This document shows, piece by piece, positions 27,618 through 36,702 of a stretch of DNA of 64,000 nucleotides. Origin of the DNA: Candidatus Gastranaerophilales bacterium (GTDB lineage: Bacteria > Cyanobacteriota > Vampirovibrionia > Gastranaerophilales > Gastranaerophilaceae); contig CALUUJ010000003.1 of the NCBI GenBank assembly GCA_944323935.1, positions 1 through 64,000 of the forward strand, given 5' to 3'. The position numbers and the translations under genes are program-made. The notes beneath the pieces are model-generated. The model did not search any database and was not told the origin of the DNA. It saw nothing but the letters and a program-made list of their open reading frames with translations. Within the stretch, counting starts at the first letter, position 1. Each line of letters begins with the position of its first letter.

Positions 27618-28196
27618 ATGAAACAAATTATATTAGCCTCAACTTCACCACGTAGGCAAGAATTATTGGAAAATTTAGGAATTTTATTTAAAATTGTAGA
27701 ACCTGACTACAATGAAGATATATTAAATAAAGCTTTTGATTATAAGTTAGTTGAATCTGTTGCTGATAATAAAGGGCTATCTGTTATAAAACAAATCAAA
27801 TTTCCTGCAATAGTAATCAGTGCTGACACAGTTGTTATAAACAATAATGTAATTTTAGGAAAACCTAAAGATTTTGATGATGCATTTAAAATGCTTTCAA
27901 TGTTAAACGAAAAAACCCATAAAGTTGTAACGTCGGTTTGTATAATTGATAATGAAATTGATAAAAAAATCATTAAATCAGAAACAAGCGAAGTCACATT
28001 CAATAAAATTTCAGAAAATGATATTAAAAACTATATATATGATTTTAAACCATATGATAAAGCAGGCTCATACGGTATTCAAGAACTTCCCGAAAGTTTT
28101 ATCAAAGAAATAAAAGGAGAATATGACAATATTGTAGGATTACCTACAAAATTATTAATAAATATGCTTTCGGAAATCAATAATGTACAAGTTTAA
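27618..28196 (+). CDS. maf: Maf-like nucleoside triphosphate pyrophosphatase
   Basis: Maf proteins hydrolyse non-canonical or methylated (d)NTPs such as dTTP or UTP to monophosphates. The 192-residue protein has the diagnostic N-terminal LASTSPRRQELLENLGI, the VISADTVV motif, LGKPKDFDDAFKML and the YDKAGSYGIQ block. It is followed by apt after 38 bases, so the pair may handle nucleotide salvage and cleaning together. Confidence 0.93.
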   Translation: MKQIILASTSPRRQELLENLGILFKIVEPDYNEDILNKAFDYKLVESVADNKGLSVIKQIKFPAIVISADTVVINNNVILGKPKDFDDAFKMLSMLNEKTHKVVTSVCIIDNEIDKKIIKSETSEVTFNKISENDIKNYIYDFKPYDKAGSYGIQELPESFIKEIKGEYDNIVGLPTKLLINMLSEINNVQV

Positions 28197-28234
28197 TGTA
28201 AAATATAAATAGAGGAGTTAAGAAGGAGATAAAT

Positions 28235-28762
28235 ATGAATAGTGTGCAGCTTGTAAAAGATAGAATAAGAAGTATAAAAGATTTTCCTATAGAAGGAATT
28301 ATTTTTAGAGACATTACAACTGCAATAAAAGACAAAGAAGCATTAAGAGAAATGATAAACTTCTTAACTGAAAAATTTATAAATAAAGGTATAGATTATG
28401 TTGCAGTTATTGAATCGAGAGGTTTTATTTTCGGTTCTGCACTTGCATATAATATAAACGCAGGCTGTATATTAATAAGAAAACCCGGAAAACTTCCAGC
28501 AGAAACAATAAGTGAAGAATACGCTCTTGAATATGGAACAGATAAACTGGAAATCCATAAAGATGCTATAGAAGATGGTAAAAGCGTAATTGTTATAGAC
28601 GATTTATTAGCTACAGGCGGAACAGTAGCTGCAGCATGTAAGCTATTGAAAAAAGCAGGAGCAAATGTAAAAGCAGCTGCTTTTGTAATTGAACTTGCAG
28701 ATTTAAACGGAAGAAAAAACTTACCTCAAGATATAGAGGTTGTTTCAATGGTTACTTATTAA
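28235..28762 (+). CDS. apt: adenine phosphoribosyltransferase
   Basis: Apt converts adenine and PRPP to AMP. The 175-residue protein has DFPIEGIIFRDITT at the start, the IESRGFIFGSALAY and LIRKPGKLPAET segments, and the PRPP-binding VIVIDDLLATGGT. The ATG has an AAGAAGGAG site. It precedes the FlhB/SctU gene by 17 bases and is likely in one transcript with maf, flhB and the sigma factor. Confidence 0.96.
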   Translation: MNSVQLVKDRIRSIKDFPIEGIIFRDITTAIKDKEALREMINFLTEKFINKGIDYVAVIESRGFIFGSALAYNINAGCILIRKPGKLPAETISEEYALEYGTDKLEIHKDAIEDGKSVIVIDDLLATGGTVAAACKLLKKAGANVKAAAFVIELADLNGRKNLPQDIEVVSMVTY

Positions 28763-28779
28763 AATACCGGTAAAAATTA

Positions 28780-29853
28780 ATGGGTGATGAGAATAAACAA
28801 TTTGAAGCGAGCCAACAAAAGCTTCAAAAAGCAAGAAAAGAGGGTCAAGTTGTAAAGTCGAAAGATTTTTCCATGGCAATTGCTTTGCTTGTTATGTTTA
28901 TTGTTATATTAAAATTGTCTCCATTTATATGGGATCAAATATCTATATTATTTGTTTATATATATGATAAAATTCCAGAGAAACATTTGGAAGATATAGG
29001 TTATGTTCACTTATTTACTGCAATTGCCATTCCTTCTTTATTAATAATTGGTCCAATTCTTATAATGTCAGCATTCATAGCTATTCTCGGAGACTTTATA
29101 CAAGTTGGTCCTTTAGTAACAACAAAACCTTTAGAACCAAAACTGGATAAACTTAATCCATCAAAATATTTTAAAAATTTAATGTCACCTAAAACTGCAT
29201 TTGAGTTGGTAAAGAACATTGTAAAAGTTGCACTTTTAGGCATTATTGGCTGGATGGTATACAATTCTCACTTGGAAGCAATATTGGCACTAGCAACCAT
29301 TGATAACAGTTTCGCTATTATGAATGAATTTGGTTCACTTATAATAGATTTTGTTATGAAAGCTGGTCTTGCATTTTTAATAATTGCAGCAGCAGACTAT
29401 GGAATGGTTCGCTGGAAATTTTTACAAGATCAAAAAATGTCTTTCAAAGAAGTAAAAGATGAATATAAAAACTCAGAAGGCGATCCCCACGTAAAAGCAG
29501 CATTAAGACAGCGCAGGCAACAAATGTTACAAAAGAAAATGATGGATTCTGTTCCGGATGCAGATTTTGTAGTAACAAATCCGACACATATTGCCTGTGC
29601 ATTAAAATATGATGCAGAGCAAATGGAATCTCCCAAAATGTTAGCAAAAGGTACAGAATTATTTGCAAAGAAAATTATAGAAATAGCAAGAGAACATTCA
29701 ATACCCGTTATAGAAAATCCACCTGTCGCGAGAGCTCTTTTTCGGATGGTAGAAATTAATGCGTCTATTCCTCCTGAACTTTATAAAGCCGTCGCAGAAA
29801 TATTGATTTTTGTATATAATTTGCGAAATACTAAAAAAGGTAGTAATATATAA
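28780..29853 (+). CDS. flhB: FlhB/SctU-family export gate protein
   Basis: The protein (357 residues) is the autocleaving switch of a flagellar or injectisome type III export apparatus. It starts with ASQQKLQKARKEGQVVKSKD, has four hydrophobic helices between about 30 and 210, the linker MSFKEVKDEYKNSEGDP, and the cleavage site N267-P268-T269-H270, followed by the C-terminal cytosolic domain ending in AVAEILIFVYNLRN. The residues after the site read NPTHIA rather than the NPTHYA usual in FlhB, a feature more common in SctU. No other export or flagellar structural gene is in the window, so flagellar versus injectisome use cannot be decided. Confidence 0.88.
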   Translation: MGDENKQFEASQQKLQKARKEGQVVKSKDFSMAIALLVMFIVILKLSPFIWDQISILFVYIYDKIPEKHLEDIGYVHLFTAIAIPSLLIIGPILIMSAFIAILGDFIQVGPLVTTKPLEPKLDKLNPSKYFKNLMSPKTAFELVKNIVKVALLGIIGWMVYNSHLEAILALATIDNSFAIMNEFGSLIIDFVMKAGLAFLIIAAADYGMVRWKFLQDQKMSFKEVKDEYKNSEGDPHVKAALRQRRQQMLQKKMMDSVPDADFVVTNPTHIACALKYDAEQMESPKMLAKGTELFAKKIIEIAREHSIPVIENPPVARALFRMVEINASIPPELYKAVAEILIFVYNLRNTKKGSNI

Positions 29854-29877
29854 ATTAAAAGACTAACAGATTAAAAA

Positions 29878-30537
29878 ATGCATACAAAGATTAAAGATTA
29901 CATTGAAATAATCGAGAAGGTAGCTAAGGTAGAGCATAAGCGTATTCCATCGCATATGGTGGATTATGATGAGCTTGTCAGCATTGGTATTATTGCAATT
30001 CAGGTACTAATAAAAGATAAAACCGATGAACAACTGGCGAGATATAATAATGCTTACATAGCAACTGCTGTCAGATGGGCAATAAGAAATGAACTCAGAA
30101 ACAGATATAAATGGTATTCTTTAAAACATACAAATGTTGATTCACAAGATAATCTCGAGTCAAATGAGGAGAATGAAGAATCGGCAATTACTCCCGGTAA
30201 GGTTAGAGAAGCTATTTATGAAACAATTTTGTCTATTGACAGCTTGGCAGCTGCTGCCTCTGATAATGACTCTCCGTTTGATTTTATAAAAGATCCTTCA
30301 GCTCTTCCTGACGAAAAGGCTGAAATTTCAGAACTTGGAAGAGTAATAAGAGAAGCAATTGCAAAACTGCCACAAAAAGAAAGAATTATAATTGAATACA
30401 GATTTTACCGTAATATGCAGGTAAAAGAAATTGCGGAGCAAGTTGGTCTTTCTTCTTCAAGAATTACAAGAATAATTCAAGCAGCACTAAATACCGTAAG
30501 GGAATATCTTAATAAAAAAGATCACTACGGATATTAA
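29878..30537 (+). CDS. sigma-70 family factor, FliA/SigF-like
   Basis: The 219-residue protein has a region 2 module (DYDELVSIGIIAIQVL, then ATAVRWAIRNELRNRYKWYS) and a region 4 helix-turn-helix near the C-terminus (LPQKERIIIEYRFY, VKEIAEQVGLSSSRITRII). The connecting region (about 85-150) is acidic and divergent, so region 3 is not obvious. This resembles the FliA/sigma-28 group, whose genes often sit among flagellar genes; here it directly follows the FlhB/SctU gene by 24 bases. No anti-sigma factor is adjacent. It may direct late export-system genes, which is an inference. Confidence 0.82.
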   Translation: MHTKIKDYIEIIEKVAKVEHKRIPSHMVDYDELVSIGIIAIQVLIKDKTDEQLARYNNAYIATAVRWAIRNELRNRYKWYSLKHTNVDSQDNLESNEENEESAITPGKVREAIYETILSIDSLAAAASDNDSPFDFIKDPSALPDEKAEISELGRVIREAIAKLPQKERIIIEYRFYRNMQVKEIAEQVGLSSSRITRIIQAALNTVREYLNKKDHYGY

Positions 30538-30548
30538 TATTTTTCATT

Positions 30549-32216
30549 TTAAACTTCGAACAAAGAAAATAATCTTTTTCTTATTTCTTCTGAGTCTAGT
30601 TCAGCATCAATTTCATTTAATTCCAAGGCCTTTTGGTATGACTTTGCAGCATCTATATTTTTGCCTTGTTCTTGCAAAACTCTGCCCAAATTAAAATGAG
30701 CCATTACATAATCGTTCTTTAGTGATATTGCCGTTTCAAAAAGCTTTTTTGCTTCTTTTAAATTACGGATACCATCTAAATATATGACTCCAAGATTATT
30801 ATATGCAGAATAATAATCAGGAGCAATTGCTATTGCTTTATGATATGCAATAATAGCCTCTTCTAAATAATCTTTTTGCCACAATGCCATAGCACATTTA
30901 TTATATGAAACCGCATTTTTAGGATTCAATTTTATAGATTCACAATATGCTTTAATTGCGCTGTCTATATCTTCCGTTTGCAAATATATATCGCCAAGTT
31001 CTACAAATATCTCATCATTATTTTCGTCAAGTATTATTGCCGTTTTTAATAAATCAATAGCTGTATCAATATCATCAAAAACATTATGATATAACGAAGC
31101 CAAAGCTTGACAAACAATTGCTGTCCATTCTGCATCCGGATTTTTATCTATGGCAAATTTATAATGTTCACATGCTTCTTCATATTGTTCTGCTTTAACA
31201 AGTGCATATGCTAGTGCATTATGATAAAACGGATTTTCTTCGTCCTTATTAAGTGCAAGCTTGAATGCATTTACAGAGTTTATAATATCCTCTTTTTTCA
31301 AATAAAGATGTCCGAGTTCATAGTATATATTTGCACTATTTTCCTCTATTTCTAACAGCTTGGAATAACAATCAATTGCTGTATTAATATCATTTTCATA
31401 ATAGATTTGAGTAATAGTTGCAACTTTTAATAACAGCTCTTTATTATAAGGATTGGTCTCTAATGCTTTTATATATGCATTTCTTGCTGTTTCAACATCT
31501 TCTTCTTTTATATTAATATCACCAATTTTTTGATAATATATCTCATTTCTGCCTGTAGAATTTGCAGCTACATCATAAGCTTTTACAGCCATCGAATAAT
31601 TTTTTGTTTTTTCTAAAAATTTGCCTAGTAAATCGTAAAATATTAATGAAAAATTTTTAGATAAATTTTTATATAACATTCGCATAGAAGGATAATCAAG
31701 CGGAATACTTAAACTGCCTGAGAGCATATAATATAAGGATTGAGAAAAATCTTTTGCATTCAAATTTGTATCGTGCATTTTATCTATGTACATTGAAGCC
31801 AACGATAATCTTGAGCGTGCTGATTTAAAAGGACTCAATTTAATTGCTTCTTTTAGTTCTTTTTCAGCTTCATCATATTTTTTTGCCATTTCTAGAAAAT
31901 ATGCAGCATAAATACGAGCATTTGGATTAGATGGAGAAATATTAATTGCCGATTTACACTGTTCAATTGCAGAAGAGAGATTTATTTCACCTCTATCCCA
32001 TAATAATGTTGCAAGTCGATAATAAGCTTCTGCAATATTAGGATTAAATTTAATTGCATCTATATAATTATCAACAGCATTATCTAAATCTGATTTCTTG
32101 CCCTTTATCAAATATTGTTCATGATATTTACGAGCAAATTCCATGTAGTTTTGAGCCATAGAATCAAAATCAAATTCTTCAGTTTTTAGAGAATTATTTG
32201 TTCTTTCTTCAACCAT
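30549..32216 (-). CDS. large TPR-repeat protein
   Basis: The protein (555 residues) is built almost wholly of tetratricopeptide repeats, about a dozen, from near residue 35 to the end, for example the units around NIAEAYYRLATLLWDRGE, ANIYYELGHLYLKKED and DYYSAYNNLGVIYLDG. There is no signal peptide, so it is cytosolic. TPR arrays bind other proteins; the partner is unknown. The ATG at 32216 has GAGGA 12 bases upstream. A minimal ATG-GTT-GAT-GGT-TGA frame overlaps this start, a possible translation modulator or coincidence. It converges on the sigma factor gene with only 11 bases between stops. Confidence 0.85.
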   Translation of the reverse strand: MVEERTNNSLKTEEFDFDSMAQNYMEFARKYHEQYLIKGKKSDLDNAVDNYIDAIKFNPNIAEAYYRLATLLWDRGEINLSSAIEQCKSAINISPSNPNARIYAAYFLEMAKKYDEAEKELKEAIKLSPFKSARSRLSLASMYIDKMHDTNLNAKDFSQSLYYMLSGSLSIPLDYPSMRMLYKNLSKNFSLIFYDLLGKFLEKTKNYSMAVKAYDVAANSTGRNEIYYQKIGDINIKEEDVETARNAYIKALETNPYNKELLLKVATITQIYYENDINTAIDCYSKLLEIEENSANIYYELGHLYLKKEDIINSVNAFKLALNKDEENPFYHNALAYALVKAEQYEEACEHYKFAIDKNPDAEWTAIVCQALASLYHNVFDDIDTAIDLLKTAIILDENNDEIFVELGDIYLQTEDIDSAIKAYCESIKLNPKNAVSYNKCAMALWQKDYLEEAIIAYHKAIAIAPDYYSAYNNLGVIYLDGIRNLKEAKKLFETAISLKNDYVMAHFNLGRVLQEQGKNIDAAKSYQKALELNEIDAELDSEEIRKRLFSLFEV

Positions 32217-32401
32217 CAACCATTTATTCCTCTACAATATATATCATCTGATAAAATTTAAAAAAAAGGAATATTTTAGTTCGAAAATACTGCGTATGGA
32301 GTAGTCTACAAACCGTATATTTATTAGATTAATATTAAAAGTCAATTTTTTCCATTCAGATGTTTTTATTATAATAGGTAGTTATATTAATGGAGGTTTA
32401 T

Positions 32402-32860
32402 ATGAATCCTATAAAATTTGGAGAAATAAATTATAGTTCTAAATATGGCAAAGATGCCCTTAAAGCAAGAATTGAGAATACTTCAACCCAAGAAGTTAAA
32501 AGTGATTCATTTAATCCAAAGTATAAATCAAACGTGAATAAAAAAGCAGCAGGAATTTTTACAACAATTGCATTAATGGCAGCAACAGGCGTTGCCGCAT
32601 ATAAAGGTAAAGGAAAAATTCAACAAATTCTGAAAAATACTAATTCAAATATAACAGCTGCAATAAAAAATTTCGCAACAAAACATCCTAATTTATCTCA
32701 AGCAGGTAAATCATTAAAAGAAGCAGGTACACACTTAAAAGATGCCTGTGCAAAACCAACTGAATTAGTGAAAAAAGGTGCAAATATTATTGCTAAACCA
32801 TTTAAAGCAATATTTAACGGAGCAAAAAATATATTTTCCAATTTAAAAAATAATAAATAA
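32402..32860 (+). CDS. lysine-rich membrane-associated protein with N-terminal IKFG motif
   Basis: I do not recognise this 152-residue protein. It begins MNPIKFGEINYSSKYGKD, a polar start with an Ile-Lys-Phe-Gly motif, then a hydrophobic helix (about 51-66, AAGIFTTIALMAATGVAAY) and a strongly basic tail of amphipathic helices (KPFKAIFNGAKNIFSNL). There is no cleavable signal peptide. The ATG follows GGAGG with five bases between. The next gene starts three bases after its stop, so the two form an operon. Confidence 0.75.
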   Translation: MNPIKFGEINYSSKYGKDALKARIENTSTQEVKSDSFNPKYKSNVNKKAAGIFTTIALMAATGVAAYKGKGKIQQILKNTNSNITAAIKNFATKHPNLSQAGKSLKEAGTHLKDACAKPTELVKKGANIIAKPFKAIFNGAKNIFSNLKNNK

Positions 32861-32862
32861 AA

Positions 32863-34698
32863 ATGATACAAAATAATAATCTACAAAGCACAAATAACAT
32901 ATTTAGCTTGTTCCCGCCATACTCACTGGAACAAGCTAATGAAATACAAAATCAAAATAATACTACTGCAAAACCCCAAGCTGCAACAACAGAAAAAAAA
33001 GATTCTGTTGAACTAACAAAGAAAAAATCAAGCAAAGCAAAGAAAATTATTTTTGGTTCAACACTTGCTTCAACAATAATAACAGCAGGTATTGTAAGTA
33101 TGTTTTTTGCAAAAGGTGTACATGGTAGTTCTTTAAAAAAACTAGTTAGATTTAAAGAGAAATTAGCTAAAGAAATATCAGAAAGCAGCAGAGCAGAGGG
33201 ACTTACACAGAAAACCGTTCTATACACAAAAAAAGGCGCACAAAAAGCCATTGATGGACTTGAAGCCACATCGAACTTTGCAGCAATAAAGGACTGGACT
33301 TGTGACAGAATATTAAGATTAAACAAAGCAACAGCAAAATTTGCAGAAAAATCAAGAAATTTATTCAAAAAAGTTGTAGATAAAACTTTAGGGAAAAAAT
33401 ATGATAAAGTTGAAGTCAAAGTAAGAGATTTAGTATCACTTTTAAAACACTACAATATTACTAATCTTGAAAATTTAGACGAAGCTCAAAAAATAATGCC
33501 TGTAACAATTAAAGGTGAAACAAAAACTCTGGCAGAATGGCTTAAAAAACTTCACATAGAAATCAATCGTTTAGAAAGTGCTTATGATAATGGGTTTAGT
33601 TTAGGTGCAAGAAAATTAAGAGAACAAAAACGTTCTAAATTATTATCTGGAATTTCTGATAAAATTAAAGAAAAGTTATTTGGTTCGAAGGGATTTCATT
33701 TTAATCCTAAAAATTATAAAACATACGTTACACAGGATGTATCCAGTACTGCGCAAAAAGAACTAAAAGAAGAAATTATAAGTGCAAGAAAAGAAGTTAC
33801 GAACAGTATAACTTCAATATACGATGATATAAGAAGTAAAATTAATGAATTTTCAAATACAGTAAATGTCCAAGACTCGACTTCAATAGAATTCATAAAA
33901 AAATTAAACCAACAACTTGAAGCATTTAAAAAATGTTCGGGAGCAAATGAAGCTTTATCAAGGAGAAAAATTGTTGAAGAAATATCATCAAACATAGATG
34001 ATTTCATTAACCTCATAAATAAATCAAATTATTCTGAAGCTGATAAAAAGAACTTATTTAGTATTTTAAAATCAATAAAATCTGTTGCAAAATCTTCAAG
34101 CGGTAAATCAAAGGGTGCTCTTGAAGAAATAATGACGATTTTAAAAGGCTTAAACGGACAAACTATACAAGGAACAAATTCAAAACTAATATCAGATTCT
34201 GAATATAGAGATTTTTCAAGGTTGGCAGCAAAAATTAGTAAAGGGCTTGATAATGCCACAGAACTTGAAATGGGTGAATATTTCTTAAAACAAGCAGAAC
34301 TGGAAGTCGGTTCAGCTGCTACTGATGTATTATCCTTGTTGCTTCCAATCGGAGCAGGAGCAATTGCTATAGGTAAAGGCGATGATAAAGAAGAAAAAGT
34401 TTCAGCAACATTAACAACCTGTATTCCGCTTGCAGGCAGCTTTGCCACATTTATATACGGCACAACAAAAATGTTTTCCGGTGCTAAGAACTTAATGTTT
34501 TCTCTTATTTCCGGTATTGTATTAGGAAAACTTGGAAATTACTGCGATAAATTATACAGAAAATATAAAGAATCAGGCTCTGTAACAAAAGTAGCAAAAG
34601 AAGAATATGACAATTTTTGGACGGATCTAACACCAAAGTATGCCCAGCCATTAAAAAATGGTGATACAAAAAATCAAAAAAATAAAAAATCTAAATAA
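32863..34698 (+). CDS. large helical membrane protein of unknown function, 611 aa
   Basis: I do not recognise this protein. Residues 1-60 are polar and disordered, followed by one hydrophobic helix (about 65-83, IIFGSTLASTIITAGIVSMFF) between basic patches. A long, charged, helical region follows (about 90-470) with coiled-coil character. Near the C-terminus are hydrophobic segments around LLLPIGAGAIAIG, a charged GDDKEEK break, and TTCIPLAGSFATFIYG. This hydrophobic-charged-hydrophobic pattern resembles both copies of a duplicated module in the 963-residue protein at 57077. It is in an operon with the preceding gene. Confidence 0.75.
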   Translation: MIQNNNLQSTNNIFSLFPPYSLEQANEIQNQNNTTAKPQAATTEKKDSVELTKKKSSKAKKIIFGSTLASTIITAGIVSMFFAKGVHGSSLKKLVRFKEKLAKEISESSRAEGLTQKTVLYTKKGAQKAIDGLEATSNFAAIKDWTCDRILRLNKATAKFAEKSRNLFKKVVDKTLGKKYDKVEVKVRDLVSLLKHYNITNLENLDEAQKIMPVTIKGETKTLAEWLKKLHIEINRLESAYDNGFSLGARKLREQKRSKLLSGISDKIKEKLFGSKGFHFNPKNYKTYVTQDVSSTAQKELKEEIISARKEVTNSITSIYDDIRSKINEFSNTVNVQDSTSIEFIKKLNQQLEAFKKCSGANEALSRRKIVEEISSNIDDFINLINKSNYSEADKKNLFSILKSIKSVAKSSSGKSKGALEEIMTILKGLNGQTIQGTNSKLISDSEYRDFSRLAAKISKGLDNATELEMGEYFLKQAELEVGSAATDVLSLLLPIGAGAIAIGKGDDKEEKVSATLTTCIPLAGSFATFIYGTTKMFSGAKNLMFSLISGIVLGKLGNYCDKLYRKYKESGSVTKVAKEEYDNFWTDLTPKYAQPLKNGDTKNQKNKKSK

Positions 34699-34748
34699 TC
34701 ACTCATTTAATTGAGTAATTATTTATTCTTTAATTATAAAATATAGTT

Positions 34749-35540
34749 ATGAAGAAAATTTTAACTATATTTTTAATATTCGGTTTTATAAATCTAACAG
34801 CTGTTGCAGTTGAGTTTGATTCATCTATAGATGCAAGTATAAGAAAAGATTTTAATGTTGCATCAAATGAATTACCTGCACTGCCAAGCGCTGTTCCAAC
34901 CACAAATCCAATAAAAACAGAAATATCGACTCAAACAGCATATAATCCTACAGGTAAAATTTACATTCTAAAACGCGGAACCAAAATTAGTTTAACATCA
35001 AAAAATAATATATCTGACTGGATGCACAAAGGCAGTCAAGTTACATTTAGTTCTAATGGAAATATATATACAAAAGAAGGAGCTATAATTCCATCAGGAA
35101 CAATATTTAAAGGAACGGTAACAGACTCGCACAGACCACAAATGACGGGAAATGGTGGTCTTATTGAACTTAAGATTGACGAAATATATTTTAACGGAAT
35201 AATGTCCAAAATAGAAACAAAAGTAAGTATGGCTAATTCTAAAAGAATATTTCTTGATAATATAAAAGGTAAACGCTCATATTGGAAGAATTTTTCTAAA
35301 GTAATGACACCAGGGAAAAAAGTATTTTCAGCAACCCATACTTGCGCTATGGCTATGATGCCAATCCCTGTTGTTAACCTATTTTCAATAATTCCTTTAA
35401 CAGGCGGTGCCGTTGTATATACATTAAATTTAGTAACAGCACCAGTTATAACAATATTTACTAAGGGCGGTTCTTTATCTCTGCCGGCAGGCACACAATT
35501 TCAAATTAAGATCACAGATGAAGTAAAAATTAAAGGTTAA
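34749..35540 (+). CDS. secreted envelope protein with beta-clip-like domain
   Basis: The 263-residue protein has a Sec signal peptide (cleavage after about residue 21, AVA/VEF). The mature protein has a stretch KIYILKRGTKISLTSKN followed by GAIIPSGTIFKGTVT and GNGGLIELKIDEIYFNG. This resembles envelope proteins with the pattern of a rigid scaffold strand, an IPKGT-type turn and a GRGG-type loop (SAF/beta-clip or TrbI-like domains), though the match is loose. The second half has a hydrophobic stretch (about 198-235) and ends with LPAGTQFQIKITDEV. Function unknown. It follows the 611-residue gene by 50 bases. Confidence 0.68.
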   Translation: MKKILTIFLIFGFINLTAVAVEFDSSIDASIRKDFNVASNELPALPSAVPTTNPIKTEISTQTAYNPTGKIYILKRGTKISLTSKNNISDWMHKGSQVTFSSNGNIYTKEGAIIPSGTIFKGTVTDSHRPQMTGNGGLIELKIDEIYFNGIMSKIETKVSMANSKRIFLDNIKGKRSYWKNFSKVMTPGKKVFSATHTCAMAMMPIPVVNLFSIIPLTGGAVVYTLNLVTAPVITIFTKGGSLSLPAGTQFQIKITDEVKIKG

Positions 35541-35554
35541 TTTTAAGTTGTTGA

Positions 35555-35581
35555 TTAGCGTATATTTTTATATTACGCTAA
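35555..35581. terminator. inverted repeat before ychF
   Basis: An 8-bp perfect stem TTAGCGTA/TACGCTAA with an AT-only loop lies between the envelope protein and ychF. It has no T tail, so it may be a weak terminator or regulatory hairpin. Confidence 0.35.
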
Positions 35582-35604
35582 AGGTAGTTCGAAAGGAAAA
35601 ATTT

Positions 35605-36702
35605 ATGTTACGAGCAGGGATTGTAGGACTACCAAATGTAGGAAAATCAACATTATTTAATGCATTAACTTCTTCAAATAATGCCCAGAGTGCGAACTTT
35701 CCGTTTTGTACTATAGAACCGAATGTAGGAGTTGTTAATGTTCCTGATGAAAGACTCCAAATTTTGGGTAAACTTGTCAAAACTCAAACAATAATCCCAA
35801 CTGCTATTGAGTTTGTAGATATTGCAGGACTTGTAAAAGGTGCAAGTAAAGGAGAAGGACTTGGCAACCAATTTTTACATAATATAAGAGAAGTTGATGC
35901 AATTATTCAGGTTGTAAGATGTTTTGATGATATAAATACTATCCATGTTTCAGGAAAAGTTAATCCTATTGATGATATAGAAACTATTAATACAGAATTA
36001 GCTTTAGCAGATATGGCATCAATAGAAAAAAGACTTGAAAGATTAACTAAAATAGTTAAAACCGGTGATAAACAAGCGGCACTTGAATATAAAGTTCTAT
36101 CAAAAATCAATGAATTATTAGCAGATGCAACATTTATAAATCTCGAAAAATATTTTGAAGATGAAGAACTTGAATTTGCAAAAAATTCACAATTAATGTG
36201 CATAAAACCGGTTATATATGCTGCCAATGTTAGCGAAACAGATTTAGCAACAGGGAATAATTATGTTGAACAGGTAAGAGAATATGCATCTAAACATGGA
36301 GCTGATGTTGTTGTAATTTCTGCAAAGATAGAAGCCGAACTTGTAGATTTATCACAAGAAGAAGCAAAAGCATATCTATCAGATTTAGGCGTAACAAGTT
36401 CAGGTATTGAGAGAATGGTTCAATCTGTATATAAGCTGCTTGATTTAACAACCTTTATAACCGCAGGTGAAAAAGAAGTGAGAGCTTGGACCGTAAAGAA
36501 AGGCTCTAAGGCGCCAAAGGCAGCTGGAGTAATTCATACAGATTTTGAAAAAGGTTTTATAAGAGCAGAAGTAACAAGTTATAAAGACTTTGTAGATGCA
36601 GGTTCTTATGTTGTTGCCAGAGAAAGAGGCGTTACAAGACTGGAAGGAAAAGATTACATTATTCAAGATGGAGATATAGTCCATTTTAGATTTAATGTGT
36701 AG
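35605..36702 (+). CDS. ychF: redox-regulated ATPase YchF (Obg family)
   Basis: YchF is a ribosome-associated P-loop NTPase that prefers ATP. The 365-residue protein has G1 GLPNVGKSTLFNALT, the FCTIEPNVG switch region, G3 DIAGLVKGASKGEGLGNQF, and a degenerate G4 in which NKxD is replaced by ANVSE, which explains its ATP preference. The C-terminal TGS domain ends with KDYIIQDGDIVHFRFNV. The ATG at 35605 has AAAGGA eight bases upstream. The open frame reaches 19 codons further without support. Its 3' end overlaps the B12 binding protein gene by 11 bases. Confidence 0.97.
   Translation: MLRAGIVGLPNVGKSTLFNALTSSNNAQSANFPFCTIEPNVGVVNVPDERLQILGKLVKTQTIIPTAIEFVDIAGLVKGASKGEGLGNQFLHNIREVDAIIQVVRCFDDINTIHVSGKVNPIDDIETINTELALADMASIEKRLERLTKIVKTGDKQAALEYKVLSKINELLADATFINLEKYFEDEELEFAKNSQLMCIKPVIYAANVSETDLATGNNYVEQVREYASKHGADVVVISAKIEAELVDLSQEEAKAYLSDLGVTSSGIERMVQSVYKLLDLTTFITAGEKEVRAWTVKKGSKAPKAAGVIHTDFEKGFIRAEVTSYKDFVDAGSYVVARERGVTRLEGKDYIIQDGDIVHFRFNV

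Noticed and set aside
29007..29668. Minus-strand frames across the FlhB/SctU gene
   Set aside because: They are shadows of a gene with an intact NPTH site and family-length product.
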